A stretch of 64,000 nt of DNA from Alcanivorax sp. REN37 (GTDB taxonomy: Bacteria > Pseudomonadota > Gammaproteobacteria > Pseudomonadales > Alcanivoracaceae): NCBI RefSeq assembly GCF_041102775.1, contig NZ_JBGCUO010000001.1, positions 2,356,001 to 2,420,000 of the forward strand, read 5' to 3'. This document shows, in pieces, positions 53,530-63,300 of this stretch (its first letter is position 1; every line of letters begins with the position of its first letter). The translations under genes were made by a program, and so were the position numbers. The notes under the pieces are model-generated. The model was not told the origin of the DNA. It searched no databases and saw only the letters and a list, made by a program, of their open reading frames with translations.

Positions 53530-53819
53530 ACCAAGGAATTCCGGTGCCCCGTTGCCACGCCACATTGCAAATTCGCAACCGCCTCGGCCTGCACGCCCGT
53601 GCGGCGGCCAAAGTGGTCAGCGTGGCATCCCGCCATGAAGCCCGCATCATCCTGAGCGTGGCGCAGCGCCACGCCGACGCAAAAAGCATCATGGCGCTGT
53701 TGACGCTAGCAGCGGCACAAGGCACGGAGGTAGAGGTATGCGCCGAAGGCGCGGAAGCCGACGCCGCCATGGCCGAACTAGCCGACCTGTTCGCACGGCG
53801 TTTCGACGAAGCAGAATAA
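53526..53819 (+). CDS. npr: Phosphocarrier protein NPr
   Basis: HPr-like carrier of the nitrogen PTS (ptsO), 97 aa. The phosphorylated His is H23 in NRLGLHARAAAK, and the KSIMALLTLAAAQG segment matches the HPr Ser46 region. It ends the kdsD-npr operon. A GTG at 53544 would give a more typical short N-terminus and cannot be excluded. Confidence 0.93.
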   Translation: MNQGIPVPRCHATLQIRNRLGLHARAAAKVVSVASRHEARIILSVAQRHADAKSIMALLTLAAAQGTEVEVCAEGAEADAAMAELADLFARRFDEAE

Positions 53820-53830
53820 AACCGGAATGC

Positions 53831-53854
53831 GGCGGGCGCCGGATGGCGCCCGCC
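53831..53854. terminator. GC-rich hairpin between npr and the convergent membrane protein gene
   Basis: 10-bp perfect stem (GGCGGGCGCC with its complement) and GGAT loop in a 41-bp convergent gap. It lacks a U run, so intrinsic termination is unproven. Confidence 0.5.
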
Positions 53855-53860
53855 CAGCCC

Positions 53861-54739
53861 TCAAGCGCGGCGGTAGATATCGCGGAAGATTGCGAACTGG
53901 AACACGTACGCCAGCGGCATCAGCACTAGCATCAGCGCCACACCGATGATCACCGCGGGCACCATCAGCACCACGCCGGGCAGTGACAGCGAGTAGAGCA
54001 AGTAGCCCACCACCCCCAGCACGGCACTGATTGCCAAGACACCCAGCATCAGCACCAGACCGTTGACCAAGAACGGCAGGATATTGCGCAGCACACCGCG
54101 CATGCTCGCCGCCACCGCCGCGCCAGCAGACAGATTACCCAGCACCACCAGCGCCGGCGCAAACATGAACGCAGCGCCCACCAGGATGAACAACGCCACA
54201 CCCAGCAAACCGCCCAGCAGCATCAGCAGCGCTTGGGCACCGACCCGGCCATTATTGAGATCATTCATCAGCATTTCCGGGCTCGGCATGGAGCCGACGC
54301 CGATGAACATCACCACGCCCAGCACCAGCATCACGCCCAGCATCACCAAGACCAGCAGCAATAGCAGCAAGATCAACGGACCCAGGTGCGTGGAGAACGG
54401 CCGGAACACATCGCTGAACTGCGCCGCCGTGCCACGGCTCTCCGCCTCGCCAATCATCACGAACAAGCCCGGAATCAGGAAGAACGGCAGGAACATCGCA
54501 ATGATGCCAAGGAACGGGATGATCGACAGCGCCTGCACACCAATCAGCAGCAGGCCGAACAGCAGCAGCACGCCCCAGTGGCGGCTGAACAGGCGGCCGG
54601 TATCCACCAGCCATTGGATGCCGGCGGCCGCCGGCCTCGCCTGCGGTTCTCCGACCACCAGCGTCGGTTCAAGACCGGTGGCGGCACCAGCGAGCAGCGT
54701 TGATTCGCTGGGTTGTTGATACGGATTGCTGTCCTGCAT
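53861..54739 (-). CDS. Polytopic membrane protein, BPSS1780-like
   Basis: 292-aa protein with a hydrophilic, Ala/Pro-containing N-terminus (1-38) and about six membrane segments. The glycine/leucine-rich helices and the QFSDVFRPFS loop recall the BPSS1780/DUF975-like membrane families of unknown function. It lies 41 bp downstream of pmbA in the same direction, so co-transcription is possible, but no functional link is known. Confidence 0.75.
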   Translation of the reverse strand: MQDSNPYQQPSESTLLAGAATGLEPTLVVGEPQARPAAAGIQWLVDTGRLFSRHWGVLLLFGLLLIGVQALSIIPFLGIIAMFLPFFLIPGLFVMIGEAESRGTAAQFSDVFRPFSTHLGPLILLLLLLVLVMLGVMLVLGVVMFIGVGSMPSPEMLMNDLNNGRVGAQALLMLLGGLLGVALFILVGAAFMFAPALVVLGNLSAGAAVAASMRGVLRNILPFLVNGLVLMLGVLAISAVLGVVGYLLYSLSLPGVVLMVPAVIIGVALMLVLMPLAYVFQFAIFRDIYRRA

Positions 54740-54780
54740 GCTGCGTGTGCTCCCTTCGAGTCACTGAGTAGTAGAAAAAA

Positions 54781-56145
54781 TCAGGCGCCGGCCACTTTCA
54801 CGCGGTCCAGCCACAAGGTCCCGCAGTGGATAGCGCCGCGCGCATCCACATCGCTGCCCGCCGCCACCAAGCCGGCAAACAGTTGGTTGAGGTTGCCGGC
54901 GATCGTGAATTCTTCCAACGGGCCGGCGATCTCGCCGCCTTCGATACGGAAGCCGGCGGCACCACGCGAATAGTCGCCGGTCACCAGGTTCACGCCCTGC
55001 CCCATCACCTCGGTGACCAAAATGCCGTCGCCCAGCTCACGCGCCAACGCCGCACCATCGGCGTCACCGTGTGTGATGCGCAGGTTGCGCACGCCGCCGC
55101 CGTTGCCGGTGGGCATGGCGCCGAGCCGGCGCGCCGCATAGAGACCCAGTGCATAGCTCACCAGCACGCCGTCGCGGACAAAGTCCTGCTCACGGGTGGG
55201 CAGCCCATCGCTGTCGAAGGGTGCCGAAGCCAGGCCACCGGCCAAGTGCGGGAACTCCCGCAGTGACAGCCACTCAGGGAATACCTGACTGTTGAGACGG
55301 TCGAGCAAGAACGACGATTTACGGTACAGCGCGCCGCCACTGATGGCGGCGACAAAGTGGCCGATGAACCCACGCGCGACATCCGGCGCCAACAGGATGC
55401 CGTATTCGCCGGTGGCTGGCCGCCCTGCGCCGAGCCGCGCCAAGGTACGCGCCGCCGCCTTGGCGCCGATCTGCGCCGCTGGCGCCAGCCGCTGTGGGCA
55501 GCTCTGGCTGTCGTACCAGTAGTCGCGCTGCATGCCGTCCTCCTGCTCTGCCACCAGCACGCAGGACAGGCTGTGGTGGGAACTGGCATAGCCTTCGACA
55601 AAACCTTGGCTGGTGCCGAACACCCGCACATGGCTGCCACTGCTGACGGTGGCGCCTTCAGAGTTAATGATGCGCGCGTCGTCGCGGCCGGCCTGTTCGC
55701 ACTCACGCGCCAGCGCAATAGCGTCTTCAGCCGTCAGCGACCAAGGGTGGTAAAGGTCCAGATCCGGCACCTCCGTCACCAGCAGGGCGGCCTCGGCGGG
55801 ACCATTGCAGGCGTCCTCGCCGGTGTATTGGGCAATCGCCCAAGCCGCTGCCACCGTTTCGCGCAGGCTGTCATCGGACAGGTCACTGCTGCTGGCCGAG
55901 CCGCGCCGGTGGCCGTTGTAGACGCTGACCGACAGGCCTTGGTCGCGGTGGAATTCGAGGGTTTCCACCTCGCCGAGGCGTACCGTCACCGACAGCCCCT
56001 GACCGAGGCTGAGGCTGACCTCGGCAGCGCTGGCACCGAGCCGTGCGGCTTCTGCCAGCACCGCCTCGGCGCGCGCACGCAGGTGCAGCAGTTCCTGCTC
56101 GCTGTCGAGCGCAGTGGGGGCAGCAGACATTTCGTTCGTGGGCAT
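54781..56145 (-). CDS. pmbA: Metalloprotease PmbA/TldE
   Basis: Partner of TldD; together they cleave unfolded peptides such as microcin B17 precursor and CcdA. It is 454 aa from the ATG at 56145 (an ATG at 56130 is also possible). The subunit lacks the HExxxH zinc site, as expected for TldE. RDQGLSVSVYNGHRRGSAS and the C-terminal GPLEEFTIAGNLNQLF are characteristic. It diverges from darP over 48 bp. Confidence 0.95.
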   Translation of the reverse strand: MPTNEMSAAPTALDSEQELLHLRARAEAVLAEAARLGASAAEVSLSLGQGLSVTVRLGEVETLEFHRDQGLSVSVYNGHRRGSASSSDLSDDSLRETVAAAWAIAQYTGEDACNGPAEAALLVTEVPDLDLYHPWSLTAEDAIALARECEQAGRDDARIINSEGATVSSGSHVRVFGTSQGFVEGYASSHHSLSCVLVAEQEDGMQRDYWYDSQSCPQRLAPAAQIGAKAAARTLARLGAGRPATGEYGILLAPDVARGFIGHFVAAISGGALYRKSSFLLDRLNSQVFPEWLSLREFPHLAGGLASAPFDSDGLPTREQDFVRDGVLVSYALGLYAARRLGAMPTGNGGGVRNLRITHGDADGAALARELGDGILVTEVMGQGVNLVTGDYSRGAAGFRIEGGEIAGPLEEFTIAGNLNQLFAGLVAAGSDVDARGAIHCGTLWLDRVKVAGA

Positions 56146-56193
56146 GGGCAAGTACACTTGGCGGCCAAAGACCGCAGCGGAAATTCGATAAAG

Positions 56194-56733
56194 ATGGACG
56201 AGTATAACGACGACCTCCTGCCCAGCAAATCGGCACTCAAGCGAGAGGTCAGTGCGCTGCAGGATGTCGGTGAACAATTGATGAGTCTGAAGGCCGGTGA
56301 ATTAGCCCGTTTGCCACTCACCGAACCGCTGCTGCGCGCCATTGACGAAAGTCGCCGCATCACCTCCCACGAAGCCCGCCGCCGCCATGCCCAGTTCATC
56401 GGCAAATTGATGCGCGGTGCCGATGGCGAGGCCATCGAGCGGGCGCTGGCCGCGCTCACCGACCCGACCCGCCACAAGCGGTTGCTGGACTGGATGGAAC
56501 GCCTTGATGCCTGCGCCGACAGCCGCGCCGCGCAACCGGTACTGAACGAGATCACCGACCTATACAGCGAGGCCGACCGCCAGCATCTGCGCAACCTGCT
56601 GCGCAACTACCTGGCCGCCCGCGCGCCGGACGGTGTCGAGCCGGACGCCGCCACCCGTGAACGCTTCAAACGCGAACGGCGCAAATTCTACAACTACCTG
56701 AACGAGTTGGAGCGCCACGCGCCGCTGTATTGA
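56194..56733 (+). CDS. darP: Ribosome biogenesis protein DarP (YjgA)
   Basis: DUF615 protein that associates with late 50S assembly intermediates. It is 179 aa, mostly helical and charged, beginning MDEYNDDLLPSKSALKREVSALQ, with the conserved RRRHAQFIGKLMR and the ending RRKFYNYLNELE. Divergent pmbA-darP pairing is conserved in gammaproteobacteria. Confidence 0.95.
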   Translation: MDEYNDDLLPSKSALKREVSALQDVGEQLMSLKAGELARLPLTEPLLRAIDESRRITSHEARRRHAQFIGKLMRGADGEAIERALAALTDPTRHKRLLDWMERLDACADSRAAQPVLNEITDLYSEADRQHLRNLLRNYLAARAPDGVEPDAATRERFKRERRKFYNYLNELERHAPLY

Positions 56734-56749
56734 GCGGCGCGGCGGCCTC

Positions 56750-56767
56750 AATCGGCAGCAGCCGATT
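56750..56767. terminator. Hairpin between convergent darP and nucleotidyltransferase genes
   Basis: Perfect 7-bp repeat AATCGGC/GCCGATT with AGCA loop in a 56-bp gap. Weak or no U tract; possible terminator. Confidence 0.45.
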
Positions 56768-56789
56768 CCATCCCCGCGCGCAGCCATGT

Positions 56790-57518
56790 TTACAGCGCCG
56801 CCAGCCGCTGGCGAAACGGCACCACATCCACTACCGGTTGCTGCGCCTGCTGCATAAAATAATCCAGCGCCAAGGTCTGCTGCGGCCAAGTCCGCGTCAA
56901 CCACTGACGATGCTGGGCCAAACTGATCGGCCAATCACGGTCATCGTCGTTACGCAGTACATGGATAGAGCGGATCAGTTTGCCGGCGGCTTGCCGCTGC
57001 CAGCGCAACACCTCCGCACAGTCCCCAGCGGCGAGCAAACGCCGGTCGTACTGTTCCAATGCCTTCAGCACATCGCCATTCACCGCCCAGGCCAGAGCCC
57101 GCGATGGCCGGCAGCGCGGCAGCGCCGGCCCCAGATCGACCCCATCCAGGTGCACGCAATGGTGTTTCAGCCAGTAACGCCACGCCAAACCCTGCCGGCC
57201 TTCCAGATCGCCCAACCAGCCCAGATCCACCTTGCTCACCACCGGCCAACGCTGCGCCAGCTGCCGGCACAACGTCTCCAGCCGCTGCCGCACCGCCGCT
57301 GACGGCGGCTGCCGCAGCATCAGGCACAGGTCCAGATCAGAACGGAACGGCAGCCCCGCGCCACTGGCGACGCTGCCGTAGAGATCCAGGCTATGCAGCA
57401 GACCCGTCGCCGCCAGACCCTCCCGCGCAGCGTCCACCAGTGCCGCAAACGGTGTCGCCACCGGTCGAGCCGGCAAGGTGGTGATGCAGCCCTCTGCATC
57501 GACATTCATCGGCATCAT
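56790..57518 (-). CDS. Nucleotidyltransferase-domain protein, function unknown
   Basis: 242-aa protein with a pol-beta-superfamily nucleotidyltransferase motif: LYGSVASGAGLPFRSDLDLCL, i.e. GS at 48-49 and the metal-binding D61-x-D63; VSKVDLG may supply the third Asp. The C-terminal helical region is unrecognised. No antitoxin-like HEPN gene adjoins it, so it need not be a MNT/HEPN toxin pair. Start among M-M-P-M is uncertain and no strong ribosome-binding site is visible. It lies between darP and tldD. Confidence 0.7.
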   Translation of the reverse strand: MMPMNVDAEGCITTLPARPVATPFAALVDAAREGLAATGLLHSLDLYGSVASGAGLPFRSDLDLCLMLRQPPSAAVRQRLETLCRQLAQRWPVVSKVDLGWLGDLEGRQGLAWRYWLKHHCVHLDGVDLGPALPRCRPSRALAWAVNGDVLKALEQYDRRLLAAGDCAEVLRWQRQAAGKLIRSIHVLRNDDDRDWPISLAQHRQWLTRTWPQQTLALDYFMQQAQQPVVDVVPFRQRLAAL

Positions 57519-57679
57519 AGTCGCACTGCCAAGCGGCGTGTCACGGCCGCCATGCGACGGACCGACGGCACCGGCCAAGCACAGTGATCATTGGGGAGAT
57601 CACAACCGACGCCGAGGCAAAACACTTGGCAAACAGGACCCATAAAATCGGGGGCGGTCTCAGCAGCGAAGACACCATT

Positions 57680-57835
57680 GGGAGCGATATTAGGAGCGAG
57701 GTCAGGTCCAAGATCAGCATCAGCATCAGCATCAGCACGGACACCGACACCGGGATCGGGACCGAAACCGGCACCGGCACCGGCACCAGTATCGGGGTCG
57801 GAATCAGGAACGGGAGCCAGGACGGTAACGGTATG
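57680..57835. repeat. Degenerate in-phase hexanucleotide tract
   Basis: Twenty-six consecutive 6-bp units keep a single phase without indels. Units resemble RGNAYC: AGCATC three times in a row, GGCACC three times in a row, GACACC twice, with flanking units such as GGGATC, GGGACC, GGAATC and AGGAAC. Both strands stay open in several frames, giving alternating dipeptide patterns (S-I, T-D, G-T on plus; V-P, L-M on minus), but no start with a good ribosome-binding site was found. Confidence 0.8.
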
Positions 57836-58019
57836 GCAAATAGACCCGGCAGCAACATGGCCGTCACCACCACGTCCAAGCCGCCAAGCCGAGGCCCACC
57901 GCGAAGCCGGCAGCGCCCTCGCTGCCGGACTTACTCTCGCGGGCACCCCAACGCAGCAGGGGCCACCGTGCCCAGCCACGGATCGACTGCCGCTCACGCG
58001 GGGTCGATCGAAGTCAGTA
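57836..58019. other. Noncoding remainder of the nucleotidyltransferase-tldD gap
   Basis: Apart from a hairpin at 57907-57928 nothing is recognised. The whole gap between the nucleotidyltransferase start (57518) and the tldD stop (58020) is about 500 bp. Confidence 0.5.
57907..57928. other. Hairpin downstream of tldD
   Basis: Perfect 9-bp stem CCGGCAGCG/CGCTGCCGG with CCCT loop, about 90 bp past the tldD stop. No U run; possible 3' structure of the tldD transcript. Confidence 0.45.
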
Positions 58020-59534
58020 TCAGGCAGTACCGCCGACAGTCAGCCCTTCCACCCGCAGCGTGGGCTGGCCGACGCCCACCGGCACCGATTGACCTTCCTT
58101 GCCGCACACGCCGATGCCGGTATCCAGCGCCAGATCGTTGCCAACCATGGTGATCGACTGCATCACCTCCGCGCCGCTGCCGATCAAGGTGGCGCCGCGC
58201 ACCGGTGCCACGATGCGGCCGTTTTCCACCAAGTAAGCTTCGCTGGTGGAAAACACGAACCGGCCAGAGGTGATGTCGACCTGGCCACCGCCGAAGTTGA
58301 CGGCGTAGATGCCGCGCTCCAGCGAGGCGACGATTTCACCCGGATCGTGAGGGCCGGGCAGCATGTAAGTGTTGGTCATGCGCGGCATCGGCAGGTGCGC
58401 GTAGGATTCGCGGCGGCCGTTGCCGGTGGCGCGGTGGCCGCTCAAGCGCGCATTGAGCTTGTCCTGCATGTACCCCACCAGCCGACCGTTCTCGATCAGC
58501 GTGGTGCATTCAGTGGCGGTGCCTTCGTCATCAACGTTGAGCGAGCCGCGGCGGCCGCGCAGGGTGCCGTCATCCACCACCGTGCACAGCGACGACGCCA
58601 CTTGCTGACCCATGCGCTTGGCGAACATCGACGTGCCCTTGCGGTTGAAGTCGCCCTCCAAGCCATGGCCCACCGCTTCATGCAGCAACACACCGGGCCA
58701 GCCGGGGCCCAGCACTACTGGCAGCGTGCCGGCCGGCGCCGGCTGCGCATCCAGATTCACCAGCGCTTGGCGCACCGCATCGCGCACCCACGCTTCACCG
58801 CGCTGGCCCTCCTCGAACCAATCCAGCGCCACGCGGCCACCGCCGCCAGCACTGCCGCGTTCGCGACGGCCATTGCGCTCGGCCAACACCGACACACTGA
58901 GCCGGACCAACGGCCGCACATCGGCGGCCAAGGTGCCATCGGTGGCGGCCACCAGCACGATGTCTTGCACCGCGTGCAGCGACAGCGTCACTTCCACCAC
59001 CGCCGGATCACAGCGGCGTGCCAACTGGTCCAGCCGCGTCAGGTACGCCACTTTGCGCGGCGCATCCCAGCCACCGATCGGGTCTTCGCCGCCATACAAC
59101 TGCACCCGACCATGGCCGTTCAGCGCCTGCGGCCGCTGCTGTTGGCCGGCGCGGGCAATAGCGCGCGCGGCATCGGTGGCCTGACGCAGCGACGGCAGTT
59201 GGATGTCATCGCTGTAGGCAAAACCGGTGCGCTCACCGGATACCACCCGCACCCCGGCGCCGCGCTCAAGGTTGTAGCTGGCGTCGCGCACCACGCCGTC
59301 TTCCAGCACCCAGCCTTCGTGGCGTGAGTGTTGGAAATAAACATCGGCGTAATCAACGCCGGCAGTCATGGCTTGGCTCAGCAGCGCCGACAGCGCACTG
59401 TCATCCAGCGCCGCCGGCGCCAGCAGCAGAGCGCGGGCTTGCTCCACCGCGTCGCCCTCAACGCGGTCAGCCACATGCAGCGCCGCGGCGCTGTCGGCCA
59501 CGGCCAAGGAACGGGGATCAGGAATCACGGACAT
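58020..59534 (-). CDS. tldD: Metalloprotease TldD
   Basis: Catalytic subunit of the TldD/TldE heterodimeric zinc protease. It is 504 aa. The zinc site is HEAVGH at 285-290 in [20 protein letters not shown]. The C-terminus has [21 protein letters not shown], the family ending. It is a little longer than E. coli TldD at the N-terminus. Its ATG overlaps the amidohydrolase gene by 17 bp, and its partner pmbA is 2 kb away in the window. Confidence 0.96.
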   Translation of the reverse strand: MSVIPDPRSLAVADSAAALHVADRVEGDAVEQARALLLAPAALDDSALSALLSQAMTAGVDYADVYFQHSRHEGWVLEDGVVRDASYNLERGAGVRVVSGERTGFAYSDDIQLPSLRQATDAARAIARAGQQQRPQALNGHGRVQLYGGEDPIGGWDAPRKVAYLTRLDQLARRCDPAVVEVTLSLHAVQDIVLVAATDGTLAADVRPLVRLSVSVLAERNGRRERGSAGGGGRVALDWFEEGQRGEAWVRDAVRQALVNLDAQPAPAGTLPVVLGPGWPGVLLHEAVGHGLEGDFNRKGTSMFAKRMGQQVASSLCTVVDDGTLRGRRGSLNVDDEGTATECTTLIENGRLVGYMQDKLNARLSGHRATGNGRRESYAHLPMPRMTNTYMLPGPHDPGEIVASLERGIYAVNFGGGQVDITSGRFVFSTSEAYLVENGRIVAPVRGATLIGSGAEVMQSITMVGNDLALDTGIGVCGKEGQSVPVGVGQPTLRVEGLTVGGTA

Positions 59535-60363
59535 GTTGTTGCCACACCGGTTGCAAACGTTGATGGCTCTGCACCGGTAGCCGTTGGCGCACGGTACTGA
59601 GCCAGGATTTGTCGAGTTCGGCCCGTAGCAGGCCGGGCTGCCCATCGCACTCGGCGACGATCTGGCCCCATGGATCGATCAATTGCGAATGACCATAACT
59701 GGCACGCTTAGGATTGTGCTGACCGCATTGGTTGGCGCCCAACACATAGCAGCCGGTCTCCACCGCCCGCGCCCGCAGTAGCAACGACCAATGCGCCTCA
59801 CCGGTGACCTGGGTGAAGGCGCTCGGGTACAGCAGCAATTCGGCGCCCTGCCCAACCAATGCTTGCGCCAGCGCCGGGAAGCGTAGGTCATAACAAACCG
59901 CCAGCCCTAGCGTCCAGCCGCCCACCTGCAAGCACACCAACTGGTCGCCCGGTTCGAACTGGTCGGACTCGGCGTAGCGGCCTTGGGCGTCCGGCACTTC
60001 GGCGTCAAACAGGTGGATCTTGTCATAGCGGGCCAGCAGTTCACCATCGCTGCCCCAAACCAGTGAACTGGTGCGCACCCGACCATCGGCCATCAGGCTG
60101 CCATCCGGGCGCGTTGCCAGCGGCAGCGTACCGCCGTGCACCACGATGCGGTGGCGCTGGGCCTGGGCCGCCAGCCACTCCATCACCACCGGCGATTGCT
60201 CGGCGGCGAAGGCGCGATAATCACCACCGTAACAGGCGAAGTTCTCTGGCAGCACCACCAAGGCGGCACCGGCCGCGGCAGCGCGGGCAATGCCTTCGCC
60301 GGCAGCGGCCAGGTTGGCACCCAGATCGGTTCCAGCACACAGCTGGACAGCGGCGATACGCAT
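59518..60363 (-). CDS. Carbon-nitrogen hydrolase (nitrilase superfamily, Nit/omega-amidase-like)
   Basis: 281-aa amidohydrolase with the complete Glu-Lys-Cys triad: E40 (VLPENF), K115 (RYDKIHLFD) and C157 ([10 protein letters not shown]). The KIHLFD and CYDLRFP versions are typical of the Nit1/Nit2 branch, whose members repair deaminated glutathione or hydrolyse omega-amides. The ATG at 60363 has GGAGGAA upstream and overlaps the yhdP stop by one base. The yhdP-nit-tldD order is conserved in pseudomonads. Confidence 0.92.
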   Translation of the reverse strand: MRIAAVQLCAGTDLGANLAAAGEGIARAAAAGAALVVLPENFACYGGDYRAFAAEQSPVVMEWLAAQAQRHRIVVHGGTLPLATRPDGSLMADGRVRTSSLVWGSDGELLARYDKIHLFDAEVPDAQGRYAESDQFEPGDQLVCLQVGGWTLGLAVCYDLRFPALAQALVGQGAELLLYPSAFTQVTGEAHWSLLLRARAVETGCYVLGANQCGQHNPKRASYGHSQLIDPWGQIVAECDGQPGLLRAELDKSWLSTVRQRLPVQSHQRLQPVWQQHVRDS

Positions 60364-63300
60364 CAATGTTCCTCCGTCGGTGCGTAGTCACTGGGCTTTT
60401 CATTCACCCGCGGGCTGTCCCAGGGGCCGGCCACGTGGTACTTCATGCTGGTCATTTTCTCCAGGCGATCGCCCCACAGGCGCTCCACCACAAAGATGCC
60501 GGCACAGGCCGCCGGCCCCGCCAGACAACCGGCGTAGAGATTGCTCGACAGCGGCAGCGTGACGTCAATCTGATAATCCAGCGTCTGCGCTACCACATCG
60601 AGCCGGCCGGCAATCTCAAACTCGGCAGCGGCCGAGCGGATGCGCAGGTTGTCGGTGTCGATGCGCGGGCCATCAAACTGGAAGGTGCCGCGCACCCGGT
60701 CCGCCAGCAAGCCATCGTCGGCCAGGTCAGAAAAATCCAACCGCAGCCGCCGGGTCAGGGTATTGCCGATATTCAGCAGTCCCAGCACTTTCAACGCCGA
60801 GGCGTGGCGGTCCGATGCATAGAGTGAGGCCTGCTCCACGGTGACGTCCATGGTGCCTTGCAAGGCGCGCGGGTCAAAATCAAGCAAACCGCCTTGCCAA
60901 CGTAGGTCAAGGTGGGCGGAGGCATTGCGACTGTCAGCAAAATGATCGACACCGGCACTGCGCAGCAATGCGCCCAGGTCTTTGCTGGCCAAATGGCCAT
61001 TGAGGGCACTGTACTGCAGCCCCTCTTGCTGCCACCACTGCACATCGCCGGTCACCACGGTGGCGCCCCACTGACCGTGCAGACCCTGCAACACGGTGCC
61101 GTGATCGCGCGGGCGCAGTTGGCCCTGCCAATCACCGTAGGCAGTGCCGTGCACCACCAGATTGCGCACGCTCAGATCGGCCACCGGCACCGTATCCGGG
61201 GTCAGCGACTCCCAACGCGCCGGATCGCTGCTGACCACGTCCGAGAACGGCCAAACCAAGCGCTCAATATCAGCCACCAATGGCGTGTCGCCACGCTGGC
61301 GGTAATCCGGCGGCAGGTACAGTTCCCCGGCGAGCCGCGCACTGTTCAGCCCCATCAGCCAGCCGCCGCCACGATTCTGTGCCACCAACCGGGTGGCGCC
61401 GAGGCGCTGCGCAGCCAACTGCACATCATCTGCATCCAGCGCCAGCCGCAGTGAGGTCAGCCCACCACCGCCACCGGCGAATGGGTTGTCGTCCGCCGCC
61501 AGCAGCGCCACCCAACCGGGCAGGTCCAGATCGCGCACCTGACCGTCAATCACCCAGCCTTGCTCCGGCAGGCTGACGCCGGGCGCAGCAAACCGCACCG
61601 CGCCCCGTTGCAGGCCGCCGTCTTGATCCAATGCCAAATGGGCAGCGCCCAGTCCTTCCAGCACCGCGCTGATGCGGGTGCCTTGCTCGGCGCCACGCAC
61701 CACCAGCGACAGTGGTAGCTTGTGCGCCGCCGGCTTGCCCAGCGGCGCGGGATAGAGCGAGCTGACACCATTGAGGTCCGTATCGAGCTGGAATCGCGGC
61801 GCGCTGCCGCCATGACGTGGCAGCTGTAATTGACCACGGTAATTAAGCTGGCCAGACAACGGCGCCAGCCACGGCTGTTGCAGCCAGCGCTGCACCGTGG
61901 CCACCGGCATCGGCCCGCGCGCTTCCACCAGCAGGTCCTCGCGCCGGGTCAGCACCCGCCCCTGGACCGGCGAGCCCAGCAGGCGCCCGGAGATGGACGG
62001 GAATTGCAGCCCGCGTTGGAGACTGAACTCGCCGTCGCCGTGCAGATCATCCAGCGTCAAGCGCCACTGTTCCGAGACCAATCGCAAGCCTTCCACCCGC
62101 CCTTGCACCAACACTTCTTGGCGCCCAGCGCTGTGGTCACTGAGTGGCTGCTGCAACAACAACCGGCCCTGAATACGGCCGCCACCGAATTGCCATTGCG
62201 ACAGTGCTTCCGGCAATACCGCCGCCAGCGGTGACGCCCAGAACAGCGTTTGCAAATCACTGCCGGGACCATCCACATCGCCCTGCACCACCAGCAGCGG
62301 CGCGTGCTCCGGCACCAGGTCAATCAAGTCCACCTGCGCCGCACGTATCTGGGTGTCGAGGATCTCGGCGCTCAGATCACGGGCACGGAAATCAAAGTTG
62401 TCGATCACCAAGGAACCGTTGATGTCGCGCGCACGGGGCCAGTCCGGCAAGAACTGCAGTTCCAGCCCGGCCAGTGCGAACACCATCTGGAAGGTGCGGT
62501 CCTGCGGTCGTGCCGGGTCAACACGGATCGGGCCCTCGTAAAGGAAGCGACCGCGCTCAACCTGTCCGTCGACGAACGCCTCTTGCAACCAACGGCGCGC
62601 TGCCGGGCTGGTCTGAACCATCGGAATGTAGTGAGCTGCGCGGGCAGCGCGGCCGTCGAACACCTCGCCGCGCAGGCGTAATTGCGGCAGCCCCTGTGGC
62701 GGCAGCAGCACACTGAACAGCGCTTGGGCACGTGCATCATCGTTGGCCAGCGCCAGCCGGCCGCTGTCCAGCTGCAGGGTGCCGGACTGATCCCGCCACC
62801 AATGCAGCGGTCCTGTCAGCGCCAATTCCAATGGCGCGTCGTATAGGTGTGGCAGCGTCAGCCGCAGCGCACTGCTGTCGAGCCACGCGTGGCCGCCATC
62901 CGGGGTGCCGGTCACCCAGCCCGTAACACCCTGCACCCCCGGCCGTTGCTGCCCGGCCTGCAGTCCCAGCTCGGTGACGCGCGCACTGAACTCGGTCACG
63001 TGGCGGCCTTCGCCGCGCAAGTACAGCCCTTCAATGCGGCCCTCGGGCGCCCACGCTTGCAGCTCATCACGCAGTCCAGCCAGGGTTTGCAGCGGGAACG
63101 GCCACGCTAGCAGCTGGTCGCGCACGGCGGTGGCACTGATGCTGCCGGTACGCAGCTGCCAGCCGAACTGCTGGTCGACGCGGCCGTCCCACCACAGCGC
63201 CACCGGGCCGAGACTGAGCTCGCCCTGTTCACGGGTGCGACCCGACAAATGCTGCACCGTGAGCTGGTAGCCGCCACGCGCCAGAGTGCGCAGATCAAAC

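Noticed and set aside
57541-57858. Minus-strand hydrophobic V-P/L-M repeat peptide over the hexanucleotide tract
   Set aside because: The frame is open only because of the repeat; no convincing start or ribosome-binding site.
57591-59327. 578-codon plus-strand frame
   Set aside because: It runs antisense through tldD and across the hexanucleotide tract; the composition is that of a GC-rich shadow frame.
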